DNA of 64,000 nt from Lepus europaeus (Eukaryota; Chordata; Mammalia; Lagomorpha; Leporidae): the NCBI RefSeq assembly GCF_033115175.1, contig NC_084832.1, forward strand, positions 16,481,342 to 16,545,341, in the 5' to 3' direction. The notes under the pieces are model-generated. The model was not told where the DNA came from and ran no database searches. It was given only the letters and a program-made list of their open reading frames with translations. A program made the translations under genes and the position numbers. Below are positions 50,132 to 60,582 of this stretch, piece by piece (within the stretch, counting starts at the first letter, position 1; each line of letters begins with the position of its first letter).

Positions 50132-50887
50132 AGTATAACACATACATAAATCCATAAATTTTTTCCAACTGGAATTAGAATGCATTTGTATATTTAAAAT
50201 ATTCAAATAAAGAATAGAGTCTTTCTTATAAAGAAAATCTGGAACACATACAGAACAATATAAAGTCATTTCCACTGTGGGACTTCATTTCAGCTAAAAA
50301 AATTAAATTTTTATTACATAACAAGATAACTTGGCAGTAACTTTATCTTCACATAGCACCATTATTATCATTAAATACGTATAGCCCATGCTGCACCTAA
50401 AATAAGTCAAGATGATTAATTCTATTAAACATAAGATTCTTATTATAAAGCATCCACTAATCATTTTCACATATAGTGATATTGCCATGATCATCAAGTT
50501 TTATTCACAGTACCCTGAAGTGAATAATTTTGAATTATATTTTGCAAAAAAAAATACGGAGGTTATATAGTTATATAGTTATATCCCTGAACTACATATA
50601 GTTCACAGCCAATCTGTGCCAAACGATCATTGTTAATGGATTGTAGAATACTTTGCTGTTCCATTGACTTGTAAGGCCTTTGCCAAGTGACTCAGTTTTT
50701 GCATTTTAGTTTTTCTATCTGCATGTAGGAATTACATATAGAAGGAACTTTTAGCATCATGTAAAATAAAATATTTAACCATTATGTAAATAAATGGCCT
50801 GGATTAATTTTATTCTCTTTAAAAAGAGAAATGTAACATTCTCACTGTTCTGAAATATACTCTCAAATATCCTGGAGAGTATATTAA

Positions 50888-51018
50888 TACAAGAATACTT
50901 CAAAAGCTTTATGGGAAAATGGAATTAAAAGATAAGTATTTTGGTGCAAAAAATTTGGAAATCATGCAGTGTTTTCATCATACACATTTTCTGTGAACTT
51001 TCTGAAAACTCCTTGGAT
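50888..51018. mobile_element. Inverted-repeat (MITE-like) element, copy D
   Basis: ATACTTCAAAAGCTTTATGG at the left and CTGTGAACTTTCTGAAAACT at the right are inverted ends. The centre has TATTTTGGTGCAAAAAATTT, as in copy A. Confidence 0.6.
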
Positions 51019-51784
51019 AGGTTTTAGTAATGTCCTTTACTAATGTATTTCACATGGCTTTTATTTGCCAAATTATTTCTTAAAGATTGCAACCTGTGAG
51101 ATACACTGACTCACTGTCAATCTCTTATTTCCATTCTTACAATTTAAAACTTGGCCCAAAATAAGTAGAAATGAGGAGTTAAAGCAAATGTTTGTAAAGG
51201 ATTCAAAATATATTTTTCATGCATATGTCATGCATTTGGATAGAAATAAAGCCCATTTGACTTAGTTTTCTGCTTCTCTACCAGGAAAACATGGGGTTCC
51301 TCACCGTTGGAAGGAATGCCAAAAAAGATTAAGGCCTGAGGCCTCGGAGAATACACTGTCCTCACTAGGACAAACAACTAAGTACTTACTGAAATTCCAA
51401 GTGAGAATTTAAGCGCTATAGGACTTCAATAAAATAAAGAGCTTATGGGAATTTCAAGGAGGAACACGTCCTATCAGGCAGGAGAAAACGGGAAAGGAAG
51501 GCTAAAACTTCGGACTTGAGACCTGTTCTCTCTTGAGTAGAATTTTCAGAAAAGGGTCCTCCAAGGAACGATATAAGCAAATAAGGGGAAAGGAAAAAAC
51601 GGAATGACTGCGTTCCGCAAAAGATTCAGTAGGGCGAGCGAATAACAGGAGAAAATAACAACTACAAAGCAAGGGATCACGCCTTCCCCAAACTATTTCC
51701 CGCTGCTGCCTCTCTACCATACTACATGTTACTCTGACCAAACACTGGCTTGCTGGCTCTGCTCTGTGCACGATTCACCTGCAA

Positions 51785-51868
51785 ACCTTCTCACACTTTC
51801 ACCTGCATCAAAATCACCTGAGTTCCTGTTAAACTGCAGATTCCCAAGCGGTTCAGTCTGCGGGCGGG
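51785..51868 (+). mobile_element. MER5-like fragment abutting the UGGT2 CpG island
   Basis: CACCTGCATCAAAATCACCT, then GTTAAACTGCAGATTCCCAA, matches the MER5 centre and breaks off where CpG-rich sequence starts. It marks the island's left boundary. Confidence 0.55.
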
Positions 51869-52408
51869 CCAAGGACGCCGCAAGTCTAACCCACACACAG
51901 GTGCCGCCAAGGCGGGAAGAAAGGCTACGCGTGCGGCAGCGTCCGCACCACCTGGGAACGTGGCAGAGTGGTCACCCAGGCTCCCGGGCCCACCCAGGCC
52001 TCCGTGGGCGAGACCGGGCACGGGTTCTCCAGTGGGATCGCTCACCGGGGTCACCTGCGGCTTGGAAAACGCCCGGGACTCTCGAGGAAGGCGGTGCGGG
52101 CTGGGCAGCGGCCTCTGACCACCTCTCCTAGGGGATCCTAATACTCAAAAATCGAAAATTGGCGACTTCTGTGAGGTGGCCGCTTTAACGCAAGTCGGGG
52201 ATAACATCCGAGCGGTTCCCGGCTGCTCGCCCAGACTTTGGCATCTCCAGCCAGGCCTAGTTCGGTCTCAGGAGTCCGCCCCCCGACCCCTGTCCACGAC
52301 CTCGGTGCGACACCGGGGTCCGTCCCTGTCAGGGACCCACCCGCCTGGGCGTTGGCGCCGCCGCCCGCGAGGCTCCGACGTGGCGCTGCGCTCCGCCGGC
52401 AGCGGAGC

Positions 52409-52419
52409 ACGCATGCGCC
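52409..52419 (+). promoter_or_regulatory. Candidate NRF1 site
   Basis: ACGCATGCGCC is close to the palindromic NRF1 consensus GCGCATGCGC, with one difference in the left half. It lies about 150 bp upstream of the UGGT2 ATG inside the CpG island, a typical position in TATA-less promoters. This is a motif match only. Confidence 0.5.
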
Positions 52420-52448
52420 TGGCGAAGCCCCCCGCCGACACTGAATAA
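52413..52448 (+). other. Short upstream ORF, only relevant if transcription starts early
   Basis: ATG at 52413 opens an 11-codon frame ending at TAA 52446-52448, before the UGGT2 start and in a different frame. It would lie in the 5' UTR only if transcription begins upstream of about 52410. The ETS site at 52468 suggests most starts are later. Confidence 0.2.
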
Positions 52449-52467
52449 CGGTCTCGAGCTCCCCTCG

Positions 52468-52476
52468 CCGGAAGTG
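52468..52476 (+). promoter_or_regulatory. Candidate ETS/GABP site near the UGGT2 transcription start
   Basis: CCGGAAGTG is a full ETS-core match about 90 bp before the ATG. Such sites often lie at or just upstream of the start in CpG-island promoters, so the UGGT2 5' UTR is probably under 100 bp. This is inferred from the motif alone. Confidence 0.55.
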
Positions 52477-52566
52477 GGCGGCTGCGGCCGGGAGGAGCCG
52501 GCTGTAGCTGGCGGCTTGGCGCTCTGGGAAGCGGCTCCAACGGGCTCGCGCATCGCTCCCGGCTCC

Positions 52567-52718
52567 ATGGCGCCGGCCGAGGCCGTGATGCGGCTGCTCC
52601 TGGGCTCCGCGGCGCTGTGGCTCTCGCTGCTCGACGCCGGAACAGCCTCCGCGTCCAAGGCGGTGACGGCCCACTTGGCCGCGAAGTGGCCGGAGACGCC
52701 GCTGCTGCTGGAGGCGAG
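52567..52718 (+). CDS. UGGT2: UDP-glucose:glycoprotein glucosyltransferase 2, coding exon 1
   Basis: The exon encodes 50 residues plus two bases of UGGT2, an ER-lumenal paralogue of UGGT1. UGGT1 reglucosylates misfolded N-glycoproteins so that they re-enter the calnexin/calreticulin cycle. The N-terminus MAPAEAVMRLLLGSAALWLS is a signal peptide: a short basic n-region, a Leu-rich core and small residues (AGTASA) near residue 29 for cleavage. After this comes VTAHLAAKWPETPLLLEA, which matches the start of the mature UGGT family protein. The exon stops at GCGAG before GTGGGT. The two leftover bases AG join the T of exon 2 to give Ser. The ATG context has G at +4 but T at -3. No in-frame upstream ATG was seen. 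The full family protein is about 1500 aa, so nearly all of it lies right of the window. Confidence 0.97.
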
Positions 52719-53569
52719 GTGGGTGCGGCCATGGCGTCAGAGGGAAGGGGCGAGTCAGAGGGAAGGGGCGAGCGGCGCCCCGGCGGCCCCTCACACCCGG
52801 CGTCTTCAAGCGGGGGGCGGGCGGCGGGGGGTCCCTGCGTCTCGTGCCCCTCTTCTGGCGCCCTCGTGCTCGGCCCTCGGAGCGTGGTCGGACCCTTGGC
52901 AGTCCACGCTCAGGTCATAGTTTCCTTAAGCCACCGTTTCTAGAAGTTCGCTGGCCTGGTTTGATTCATCTGAGCCTTGTTACTGTTTGTGGCAGAAGAA
53001 AGGAAGGCTGTAAACTGAGGCCGGCACTAATGCTCCGCAGACAGCTCTCTACCAGACTTGCTCTGGGAAAGGCAGCGTCCCGCATACTATTTATTTTTTT
53101 TTTTTCCATCTCTTCCACTGGAATTAGTCAGGTATCATTTTCTCTGCAGAAACAAAATTGTAGTCATTGAATTTTGCTCCTTTGTATTCCAGTAGTAAAA
53201 TACGACTAGAAAGTTCTTTCTCTTAGATGAAGTTTTTGTAGGAACGGTTTTTGGGGTGGTCAGCTGAGAAACGACCTATGGCCCTAATAGGAGACTTCAT
53301 CTCATAACATTGCATATGTTAGCTTCCGAACAGCTGTTACTGAATAAATGATTCTAGCTTAATGTACGTCTCCTTTATCCTTTCCACAGTGTGTCTCAGA
53401 GCTTGACTGGATCAGATCCCACACATAGTTCCAAAGCCGTCTGACAGCCTTAGACTGCCAATTGAAGTTTCTGGGTTTCTACTTGTCTCAAGAATCCTAA
53501 AGTGGGAACTCCTGTAGGATGCTTCTCAAACTTCGCAATCTAACTCCAGTCTTGTTTATCATCCTAATT

Positions 53570-53995
53570 ACAGCAATAGGTTGAGTGGTGGCTCCCAAAA
53601 TGATAAATCCACATCCTAACTGATCTCAAATTTGTAAATAAAAGGTTTTTGCATATGTAATTAAGGGTCTTGAGATAGATGAAATCATCCTTATTTATCA
53701 GGGTGGGCTCTGTGTCCAATACTATTACAAAAGAAGAAAAACACAATAAGAAGGTGAGCATGTGATGATGGACTCGGATTGGAGTTATGCAGCCCCAAGC
53801 CTAGGAACACCCAAAGCCTCTGGATCTAGAAGAGACAAGAGAGTTGTCTCCCCCAGAGCCTTCAGAGAAAGTACAGCACTACCAAACACCTTGATTTTGT
53901 ATGTTGGGCCTCCAGCATTGTGGGAGAGTATGTTTTAAGCCATCAGATTTTTTTTTTTAACATTGGTTACAGCAGCTCTAGCAAACTAATATAGT
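53570..53995 (+). mobile_element. MaLR-type LTR in UGGT2 intron 1
   Basis: It shares ordered landmarks with the element at 25865-27145: GGTCTTGAGATAGATGA, an ACACCTTGATTTTG block, TTTTAAGCCATCAGA, and a CAAACTAATATAG end. It is diverged and has no coding content. It lies sense to UGGT2. Confidence 0.6.
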
Positions 53996-55058
53996 ACCAA
54001 AAAGTAGGGTGCTACTGGAAAAATTTCCTGAAACTGGAGTACCTGTGGATTTAGACAAAGGCTGCCAGAATTTGAGAGATGTAGCACAAAATGTCTAATG
54101 GGCTAGAGACTGACAAAGGATGACCTTAAGAGTGATTCTGGTGAGGACTTAAAAGACAATAAGGGGACAATTTAAATAAATAAAGCTTCTGTCTGCTACT
54201 ATAATCTTTGAGGATGCTTTTCCCATCCTGAATAAACTGTTGGTAGAAAAATGAAAATTTAAATGAAGGACATGTTATTGGAAACAGAGGAAGGGTGACT
54301 CATTATATAGTGGCAATAGATTCTGAAGTTTGTGGAAAACAATGAACTTAGGATATTTCCAAGGAAAGTGTTGAAGGTGCTGCCCTGTTTCTCTTTGCTG
54401 CTTACAGGAAATTTAAGAAAGAAGGAGCAGCTAAGGAAAAAGGAACTTAACCATCTCAGCAGAAGCCAAATAAAAGTATGGGGTGTCCCATAGGCTCTGT
54501 AGAGGATCCTCATGTAGTGGTATGGACCCTAAAAAGCCCCCATAGAGTTTTGGAGAATAATTGATTAGTACAGACGCTGCCAACTTGAACCAAAGACAAG
54601 ACAAAATCAGGAAGCTATTGGTCATCCAAAATTCTACATGCAGAAAAGGCACTAAAAAAGCCACTTGGCTGCAAACATCTTGCTATTCTTCAAGAAAATA
54701 GTTGAATACCACTGAAGGCAGAGCCACGGCGGGCAGCATTGAGGGTGAACTGTTGGTTATTCTTAGGACTCAAAGTGTGGAATTCGCCCTGCTGATTTTT
54801 GCACTTGCTTGAGACTTTCCTAGGACTCCTTTGCTCCTTCTAGTTTTCCCCTAGTGGGGCTGTCCATTCTACATCATCTCACTGCTGCATTTTGGAAATA
54901 GTTACTTTGTTCTCTTCAGTTTCACAAGTCCACCTATGGAAAAAGATTTTGCCCAGGATGGATAATACCCAGATTTTGACCCAAACCTGATTTAGATGAC
55001 AAGATCTTGGACTTAAAGTTGATACTGTAATAGGTTGGGAGGATGTGAATGTATTTTT

Positions 55059-55112
55059 TATTTTTTTTAAAGATTTATTTATTTATTTGAAAGAGTTACA
55101 CAGAGAGAGGAG

Positions 55113-55165
<53 letters not shown>

Positions 55166-55423
55166 TCTTCCATCCGATGGTTCACTCCCCAATTGGCTGC
55201 AACGGCAGGAACTACATCTATCTGAAGCCAGGAGCCTGGAGCTTCCTCCGGGTCTCCCACATGGTTCAAGGGGCCCCAGGATCTGGGCCGTCTTCTGCTG
55301 CTTCCCCAGGCCACAGCAAAGAGCTGGCTCAGAAGCGGAGCAGCCAGGTCTCAAACTGGTGTCCATATGGATGCGGGCGCTTCAGGCCAGGGCATTAAAC
55401 CGCTGTGCCACAGCACCGGCCCC
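55059..55423 (-). mobile_element. C-repeat SINE in UGGT2 intron 1
   Basis: TTTAAAGATTTATTTATTTA side, (GA)n of about 50 bp near 55110-55160, CACAGCACCGGCCCC end. A 14-bp duplication GTGAATGTATTTTT is at 55045-55058 and 55424-55437. Confidence 0.92.
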
Positions 55424-55464
55424 GTGAATGTATTTTTAATACATGGAGTATATGTATATTTTTA

Positions 55465-55789
55465 TTATTTTTTTATTTTTATTTTTGACAGGCAGAGTGG
55501 ACAGTGAGAGAGAGAGACAGAGAAAGGTCTTCCTTTGCCGTTGGTTCACCCTCCAATGGCCGCCACGGCTAGCGTGCTGCGACCGGCGCACCGCGCTGAT
55601 CCGAAGCCAGGAGCCAGGTGCTTCTCCTGGTCTCCCATGGGTTGCAGGGCCCAAGCACTTGGGCCATCCTCCTCTGCACTCCCTGGCCACAGCAGAGAGC
55701 TGGCCTGGAAGAGGGGCAACCGGGACTAGAACCCGGTGTGCCGGCGCCGCAAGACGGAGGATTAGCCTAGTGAGCCGCGGAGCCGGCTG
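55465..55789 (-). mobile_element. C-repeat SINE, TGTCAAAA-tail class
   Basis: TTTTTGACAGGCAGAGTGGA side and GCGGAGCCGGCT end. A 17-bp duplication GTATATGTATATTTTTA is at 55448-55464 and 55790-55806. It lies 41 bp from the previous SINE. Confidence 0.92.
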
Positions 55790-56554
55790 GTATATGTATA
55801 TTTTTAGAAGCCAAAGAGGATGGTTTGGAGCTCACCCCAAAAAGAAATGTCCTTATCCTAACCCTTAGAACCTGTTGCATGAACTATGCCAAAACTTTGT
55901 TTTCTTATTTTTTTTTCTTCCAGGACTATGAGGAAATAAATTTTACTTGGTTTAAGCCACCAAGTTCGTGCTAATTTCTTATGGGAGCTCTAGGATAGTA
56001 ACACGAGATTACCACTTTATTACAGTCCTTTCCTTATTGGTACCTTATTTGTGGTTATACCATATTATTTTTGATCCTTCTTCTTGAGAAAACGAGTGTC
56101 TTTCCATTATGTTTTCATTGCATTTGATCAGTCTTTCTGTCACAGTCCTTATTGAAAGACACCGTGTGCTAATTTCTTCCTTTAAAATGTGAACTTCAAA
56201 GATAAAACTATTTCTTCATGTGTATTTTGACAAGGCATAGCTTACAAAAGTTGGGTGCTTGGTAATGTTGATGTGTGGAAGGGACCATTTTTTTCATTTT
56301 TAAGGCAAGGTATGTATATATATACTTCAAGGCACCATCAGAATGATGAAATGAGAAACATTTTTTTGCGAAACATTGTTATTTCAGTTCAAATATTGTA
56401 TCAGGCAAATGAACAAGTTTAAAGTGCCAAGGTTAGGTTTTTGGCTCAGTATTTGTTGCCACTTAAAATACTTGCATTCCATGTCAGGGATTCTATATCC
56501 CCTTTCCCCTCCCTCTCTTCTTTCTCTGTCATTCCACTTTTCAAATAAAATCCC

Positions 56555-56590
56555 TTTTTTAAAAATTTTTTTTATTTTTTTGACAGAGTG

Positions 56591-56642
<52 letters not shown>

Positions 56643-56883
56643 TCTTCCTTTTTCCATTGGTTCACCCCCAATGGCTGCTGCAGCTGGGGCACTGTGGCCG
56701 GTGCACCGCGCTGATTCGAAGCCAGGAGCCAGGAGCTTCTCTTGGTCTCCCATGCGGGTGCAGGGCCCAAGCACTTGGGCCATCCTCCACTGCAGTCCCG
56801 GGCCACAGCAGAGAGCTGGACTAGAACCTGGTGTGCTGGTGCCGCAGGCAGAGGATTAGCCTATTGAGCCGTGGCGCCAGCCC
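56555..56883 (-). mobile_element. C-repeat SINE, TGTCAAAA-tail class, internally deleted
   Basis: TTTTTGACAGAGTGGACAGT side, (GA)n 56597-56638, and TGGCGCCAGCCC end. The segment between AGAGCTGG and ACTAGAACC is shorter than in sister copies. Just left, 56495-56553 looks like a plus-strand tail of another C-repeat (TTTTCAAATAAAATCCC). Confidence 0.85.
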
Positions 56884-57428
56884 TCAAAATCTTAAAAAAA
56901 ATTTTAAGTGCCATTTTTTTTTTCTTTTTAAAAACTTAGCCAGAGATAATACTTTTTGGAAGTTGGGGAACTGGGTTAAATGGCCTCTTAAGGATATTTC
57001 TTCCTTGAAGATTAATGAATTACTAGTAAATTGTTTTTAAGGGAAATTCCAGATTTCTAGAAATGCTCACATCAATGGTATATTGACAGATAAGTATAAG
57101 TGAACACACTGACTGATTAGTTAGGTGTATAGATTCTGGTATATTTTGAAATTCTTTACCTATGGTCATATAGTACAGGTTCTGAGCTGAAAAAACCCTC
57201 AGTGAACTCAAATGTTGAATATTTTGTGTTCCAACCTGATATTACAAGTTGGAAAATTCCACATTTGACCTCATGGTGGATTACAATCAAAACACAGGTG
57301 TTTAAGAAGATTGTATAAAATTATCTTCATGCTATGGGTGTAAGGTATAACTGGAAAATAAAATTTCGTGTTTAAAGTTGGGTTTTTATTCACAAAATAT
57401 CTTATGTGATACAGATATTGCAAAATCT

Positions 57429-57743
57429 TTATTTTTTGACAGGCAGAGTGGACAGTGAGAGAGAGAAAGGTCTTCCTTTTTGCCGTTGGTTCACCCTCCA
57501 ATGGCCACCACGGCTGGCGCACCGCGCTGATCTGAAGGCAGGAGCCAGGTGCTTATCCTGGTCTCCCATGGGGTGCAGGGCCCAAGCACTTGGGCCATCC
57601 TCCACTGCACTCCCGGGCCACAGCAGAGAGCTGGCCTGGAAGAGGGGCAACCGGGACAGAATCCGGCGCCCCGACTGGGACTAGAACCTGGGGTGCTGGC
57701 GCCACAGGTGGAGGATTAGCCTATTGAGCCACGGCGCCGGCTT
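57429..57743 (-). mobile_element. C-repeat SINE, TGTCAAAA-tail class
   Basis: TTTGACAGGCAGAGTGGACA side and ACGGCGCCGGCT end. A 17-bp duplication CAGATATTGCAAAATCT is at 57412-57428 and 57744-57760. Very close to consensus. Confidence 0.93.
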
Positions 57744-58542
57744 CAGATATTGCAAAATCTGAAAGAAAAATTAAAAATACCATGGCTCTAAGCATTTTGG
57801 ATAAAGGATATTGAACCTGCATATGAGCATGTTTGTGGCTATTTGGTCAAATCAATAGAGTATTAAGTGTTCCTTTTTTAAGGTTTTGTACCATACTTAG
57901 GCCTTTCAGGTCATGTCCTGTTTAGTGTGCCCTATATTTTCCTCTGCTTTTAGGTTTTCTTTGTTCTTAAAATCATTGAGTTGTAAAAACCACAAAGTTG
58001 TTTTATTGCGTTAAATTCTTGTATATCTTATGTTGGTGTTGATGAATTAATTTTTCCCCTCTACTCTTTCCTCTTTAATGGCCATCTCAGACTTATGAGA
58101 ATTAGTTACAGTGAATGTGTTTTGGATGTCTTCAGTACTTTCTGTTTAGAATAAGGATTAAAGTTTACCTAGGCTAGAGAAAGATAAGTTGGGCAATAAC
58201 GAAGTGTTGATACCATCTGTTGGTAGCTGTTTCCTTTCTAGTTTAAATGTTTTACTGTGGATGCTTTAGGTATCTTTCACTTTGTCCTGAATCTTCCATT
58301 TTTTATTTCAAAAGGTTTTAAATGGCTTTCCCCCTTTTTTCTTATATAGGATGTAGAAAAATGGTAACTTTTTTGGACCAAAGGCCACCAGTCTAGTGCA
58401 ATACACAATTAACTTCCTATTTTTTAATTAAGATCTTTTGTTTTATAATAATAAAAGATTTTCTACACCAGTAGTTAAATGAAATCAATAACTTCCATAA
58501 AGTGTTGATAGAATGATTTTTGAGTATGATGAACAGGCAGTC

Positions 58543-58760
58543 TTTTTTTTTTTTTTTTTTAAACAGGCAGAGTGGACAGTGAGAGAGACAGAGAAAAAGG
58601 TCTTCCTTTTTCCATTGGTTCACACTCCAATGGTCACTGCGGCCAGCGCACTGCAGCTGGTGCACTGCACTGATCTGAAGCCAGGAGCCAGGTGCTTCTC
58701 CTGGTCTCCCATGTGGGTGAAGGGCCCAAGCACTTGGGCCATCCTCCACTGTACTCCTGG
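58543..58760 (-). mobile_element. 5'-truncated C-repeat SINE
   Basis: It has the TTAAACAGGCAGAGTGGACA side but stops at CCACTGTACTCCTGG, so about 100 bases of the tRNA-like head are missing. Flanks GAACAGGCAGTC (58531-58542) and GAACAGGTAGTC (58761-58772) show that it inserted already truncated. Confidence 0.85.
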
Positions 58761-59129
58761 GAACAGGTAGTCTTTTTTTTTTTTTTACTTTTTAACCTTT
58801 AATGCTCTTTCTTCATTACCATAAAATTATATTTCTTAGTGATATTTCATATGGAAATATGAAATTATCAGTTTTTTGCTCATAACAAAGGCTGGAAGTA
58901 ATTTCTCCTGTAATCTTTTCCTGAAATGGTTGTATATTTGAGAATGATATTTCAGTTAAGAACTATCAATTTTTTCTGTGTTACAAAAAAGAAAATCAGT
59001 AATTTCACATTAATTTTTAGAGGTTTTTTGTTTTTTCTCACAGATTTAATTTGCTTTTAAATTGTAGTTTGTGGTATATAAACCATGTTTCCTTAACATT
59101 TATTAATTGATTGCTTTTATTTTTAATAG

Positions 59130-59212
59130 TGAATTTATGGCAGAAGAAAGTAATGAAAAATTTTGGCAGTTTTTGGAAACTGTAAAAGAATTAGCAATTT
59201 ATAAGAAAACAG
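59130..59212 (+). CDS. UGGT2: UGGT2 coding exon 2
   Basis: This 83-bp exon follows a T-rich tract and an AATAG acceptor and ends at the near-consensus donor ACAG|GTAGGT. Spliced to exon 1 it reads S-EFMAEESNEKFWQF, then a stretch ending in ELAIYKKT plus one base. This agrees with the known start of the first thioredoxin-like domain of UGGT2, including its exon phase (in at 2, out at 1). It is too short to stand out as an open frame, and was recognised from the protein match and the splice sites. No stop or frameshift is present, so the gene looks intact as far as it can be read. Exon 3 is beyond the window. Confidence 0.95.
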
Positions 59213-59892
59213 GTAGGTGATATAACAATTTTAACTTGTAAGATTTGTATTTCTGTGCACACATTGGATATATTTTCTTTAACAATAATGGTTAAGTGAA
59301 AGATGTTGAATGGAAAATATTCTAATCATCCTTTTAAAAAAATAGGCCTTAGTACTTTACTATAAGAAAGCTCATGTAATCAGTAGTGCTTGGATATTGC
59401 GTTATAATTATGAAATCAAAATTGTTGTGATTGTGTTTTCTATTCACCTAGATTTCATTGAAATAGTATTAGTTTCATATCTAGTAATAGCACATTTTCT
59501 AAAACAGTAGACTTTATTTTTTTAGAGCAATTGTAAGTCCACAGGAAAACTAAGCAAAAAGTTCAGAAATTCCATGTACTTCCTATCTCCACACATGAAT
59601 AGCCTCCCTCATTAACAATGTCCTCCACCAGAATGTTGCATTTGTTACAATTGATAAATCTACCTTGACCCATCATTGTCACCAAAAATCCATAGTTTAC
59701 ATTAGGGTGCACTCTTGTGCTATATATGCTATAGGTTTGGACAAATGCTTGCTGACTTGTAATGCTGTATTGTTATTGCTAGAATATTTTTACTCTTAAA
59801 CTCTTAGAGATTTTTAATACTTGGTCTCAAAAGTCAGGTAACCACTGTGTTTCCATTGCACTGTAAGTTAGTAATGCCTATTTTAGAAATTC

Positions 59893-60010
59893 AAAAAAAT
59901 ATATATTTGAGAGACAGATATGGAGACAGAGATCTCCCATCTGCTGGTTCACTCTCCAAAGACATGAAATGGGTAGAACTGGGTCAGGCCAGAGCCAGGA
60001 ACCAGGGAAA
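59893..60010 (-). mobile_element. Truncated old C-repeat SINE
   Basis: ATATATTTGAGAGACAGATA, CATCTGCTGGTTCACTCTCC, and GAGCCAGGAACCAGGG are the tail-side part of a C-repeat. The head side is lost. Confidence 0.6.
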
Positions 60011-60139
60011 AGAAGAAGTTGTGGAGGAACTCTGGCCACTTTAATAGTCTTTATTTCAAATCATTGGGAAACTATTGTTATCTTCATTTTTGTCCTAGTA
60101 ATTTTAATTTTGGCAGTCAGGTAAAAATAGGGTAGATTA

Positions 60140-60582
60140 ATATGAGGTTTCTTCAAAAAGTACATGGAAAACCTATTATGAAGACACTGTTGATATAAAC
60201 AGTTTTTTGCAGTAAAATAAACTTAGCTTTGAAAGGCCAAGTTGGAGGAGGGTGGTGGGAGAGTGGGTGCAGGCAGAGGTCTTATATTTGCTGATACACT
60301 TCTCAGATGTCTTTAACAGCCAGGGCTGGGCAGAAACCAGAAACCTGGAACTCCACCTGGGCCTCCCAGGTGGGTGGCAGGGACAAGAGCATTTGAACCA
60401 TCATCTGCTGCTTCTCAGAGTACACATTAGCAGGAATGGATTGGAAGCAAAGTAGCTTAGATTCGAACCAGGCAGTCTTATATGAGGTGTGGGTGTCCTG
60501 TGCTGTTGCTTAACCACTCTGCCACATTTGTATGCCAAAAAACATCTTTAAATTACATTTTTCATGAAGTTTTGGGTGTACC
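60140..60582. mobile_element. Inverted-repeat (MITE-like) element, copy E, split by a SINE
   Basis: The left half (60140-60228) has GTTTCTTCAAAAAGTACATG and the right half (60539-60582) has TTTTTCATGAAGTTTTGGGT. A minus-strand C-repeat lies between them, so the MITE is the older insertion. Confidence 0.55.
60228..60538 (-). mobile_element. Old C-repeat SINE inside MITE copy E
   Basis: CAGAGGTCTTATATTTGCTG block, CATCATCTGCTGCTTCTCAG centre, and a CACTCTGCCACATTTG end. Diverged, and it splits the inverted-repeat element at 60140-60582. Confidence 0.65.

Larger units (their letters stand above)
16831..51859. other. Intergenic region between HS6ST3 and UGGT2
   Basis: About 35 kb contains no supported coding gene. 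It holds interspersed repeats, which are listed separately. Stretches where I recognise nothing beyond short simple repeats are 16831-20250, 21340-22290, 23721-25860, 28050-28640, 31852-34046, 37976-39955, 42130-42760, 44355-45320, 46560-47525, 47867-48755, 49510-49785, 50146-50885 and 51020-51780. Conserved enhancers could be present but cannot be judged from one genome. Confidence 0.7.
51860..52900 (+). promoter_or_regulatory. UGGT2: UGGT2 CpG island and core promoter
   Basis: A GC- and CpG-rich block of about 1 kb surrounds the UGGT2 ATG and stands out sharply from AT-rich flanks. It has no TATA box, as expected for a housekeeping ER gene. Candidate NRF1 and ETS sites lie 90-160 bp 5' of the ATG. 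The left edge begins immediately after an old MER5-like repeat fragment. Confidence 0.85.
52719..59129 (+). other. UGGT2: UGGT2 intron 1
   Basis: The 6.4-kb intron runs from GTGGGT to AATAG. It contains a MaLR-type LTR (53570-53995) and five C-repeats at 55059, 55465, 56555, 57429 and 58543, all antisense to the gene. I recognise nothing in 52900-53560, 54000-55044, 55807-56490, 56890-57410 or 57761-58530. Confidence 0.85.

Noticed and set aside
52474..52566. 31-residue N-terminal extension of UGGT2
   Set aside because: The upstream in-frame start is a GTG inside the ETS/promoter region. The ATG at 52567 gives a normal signal peptide.
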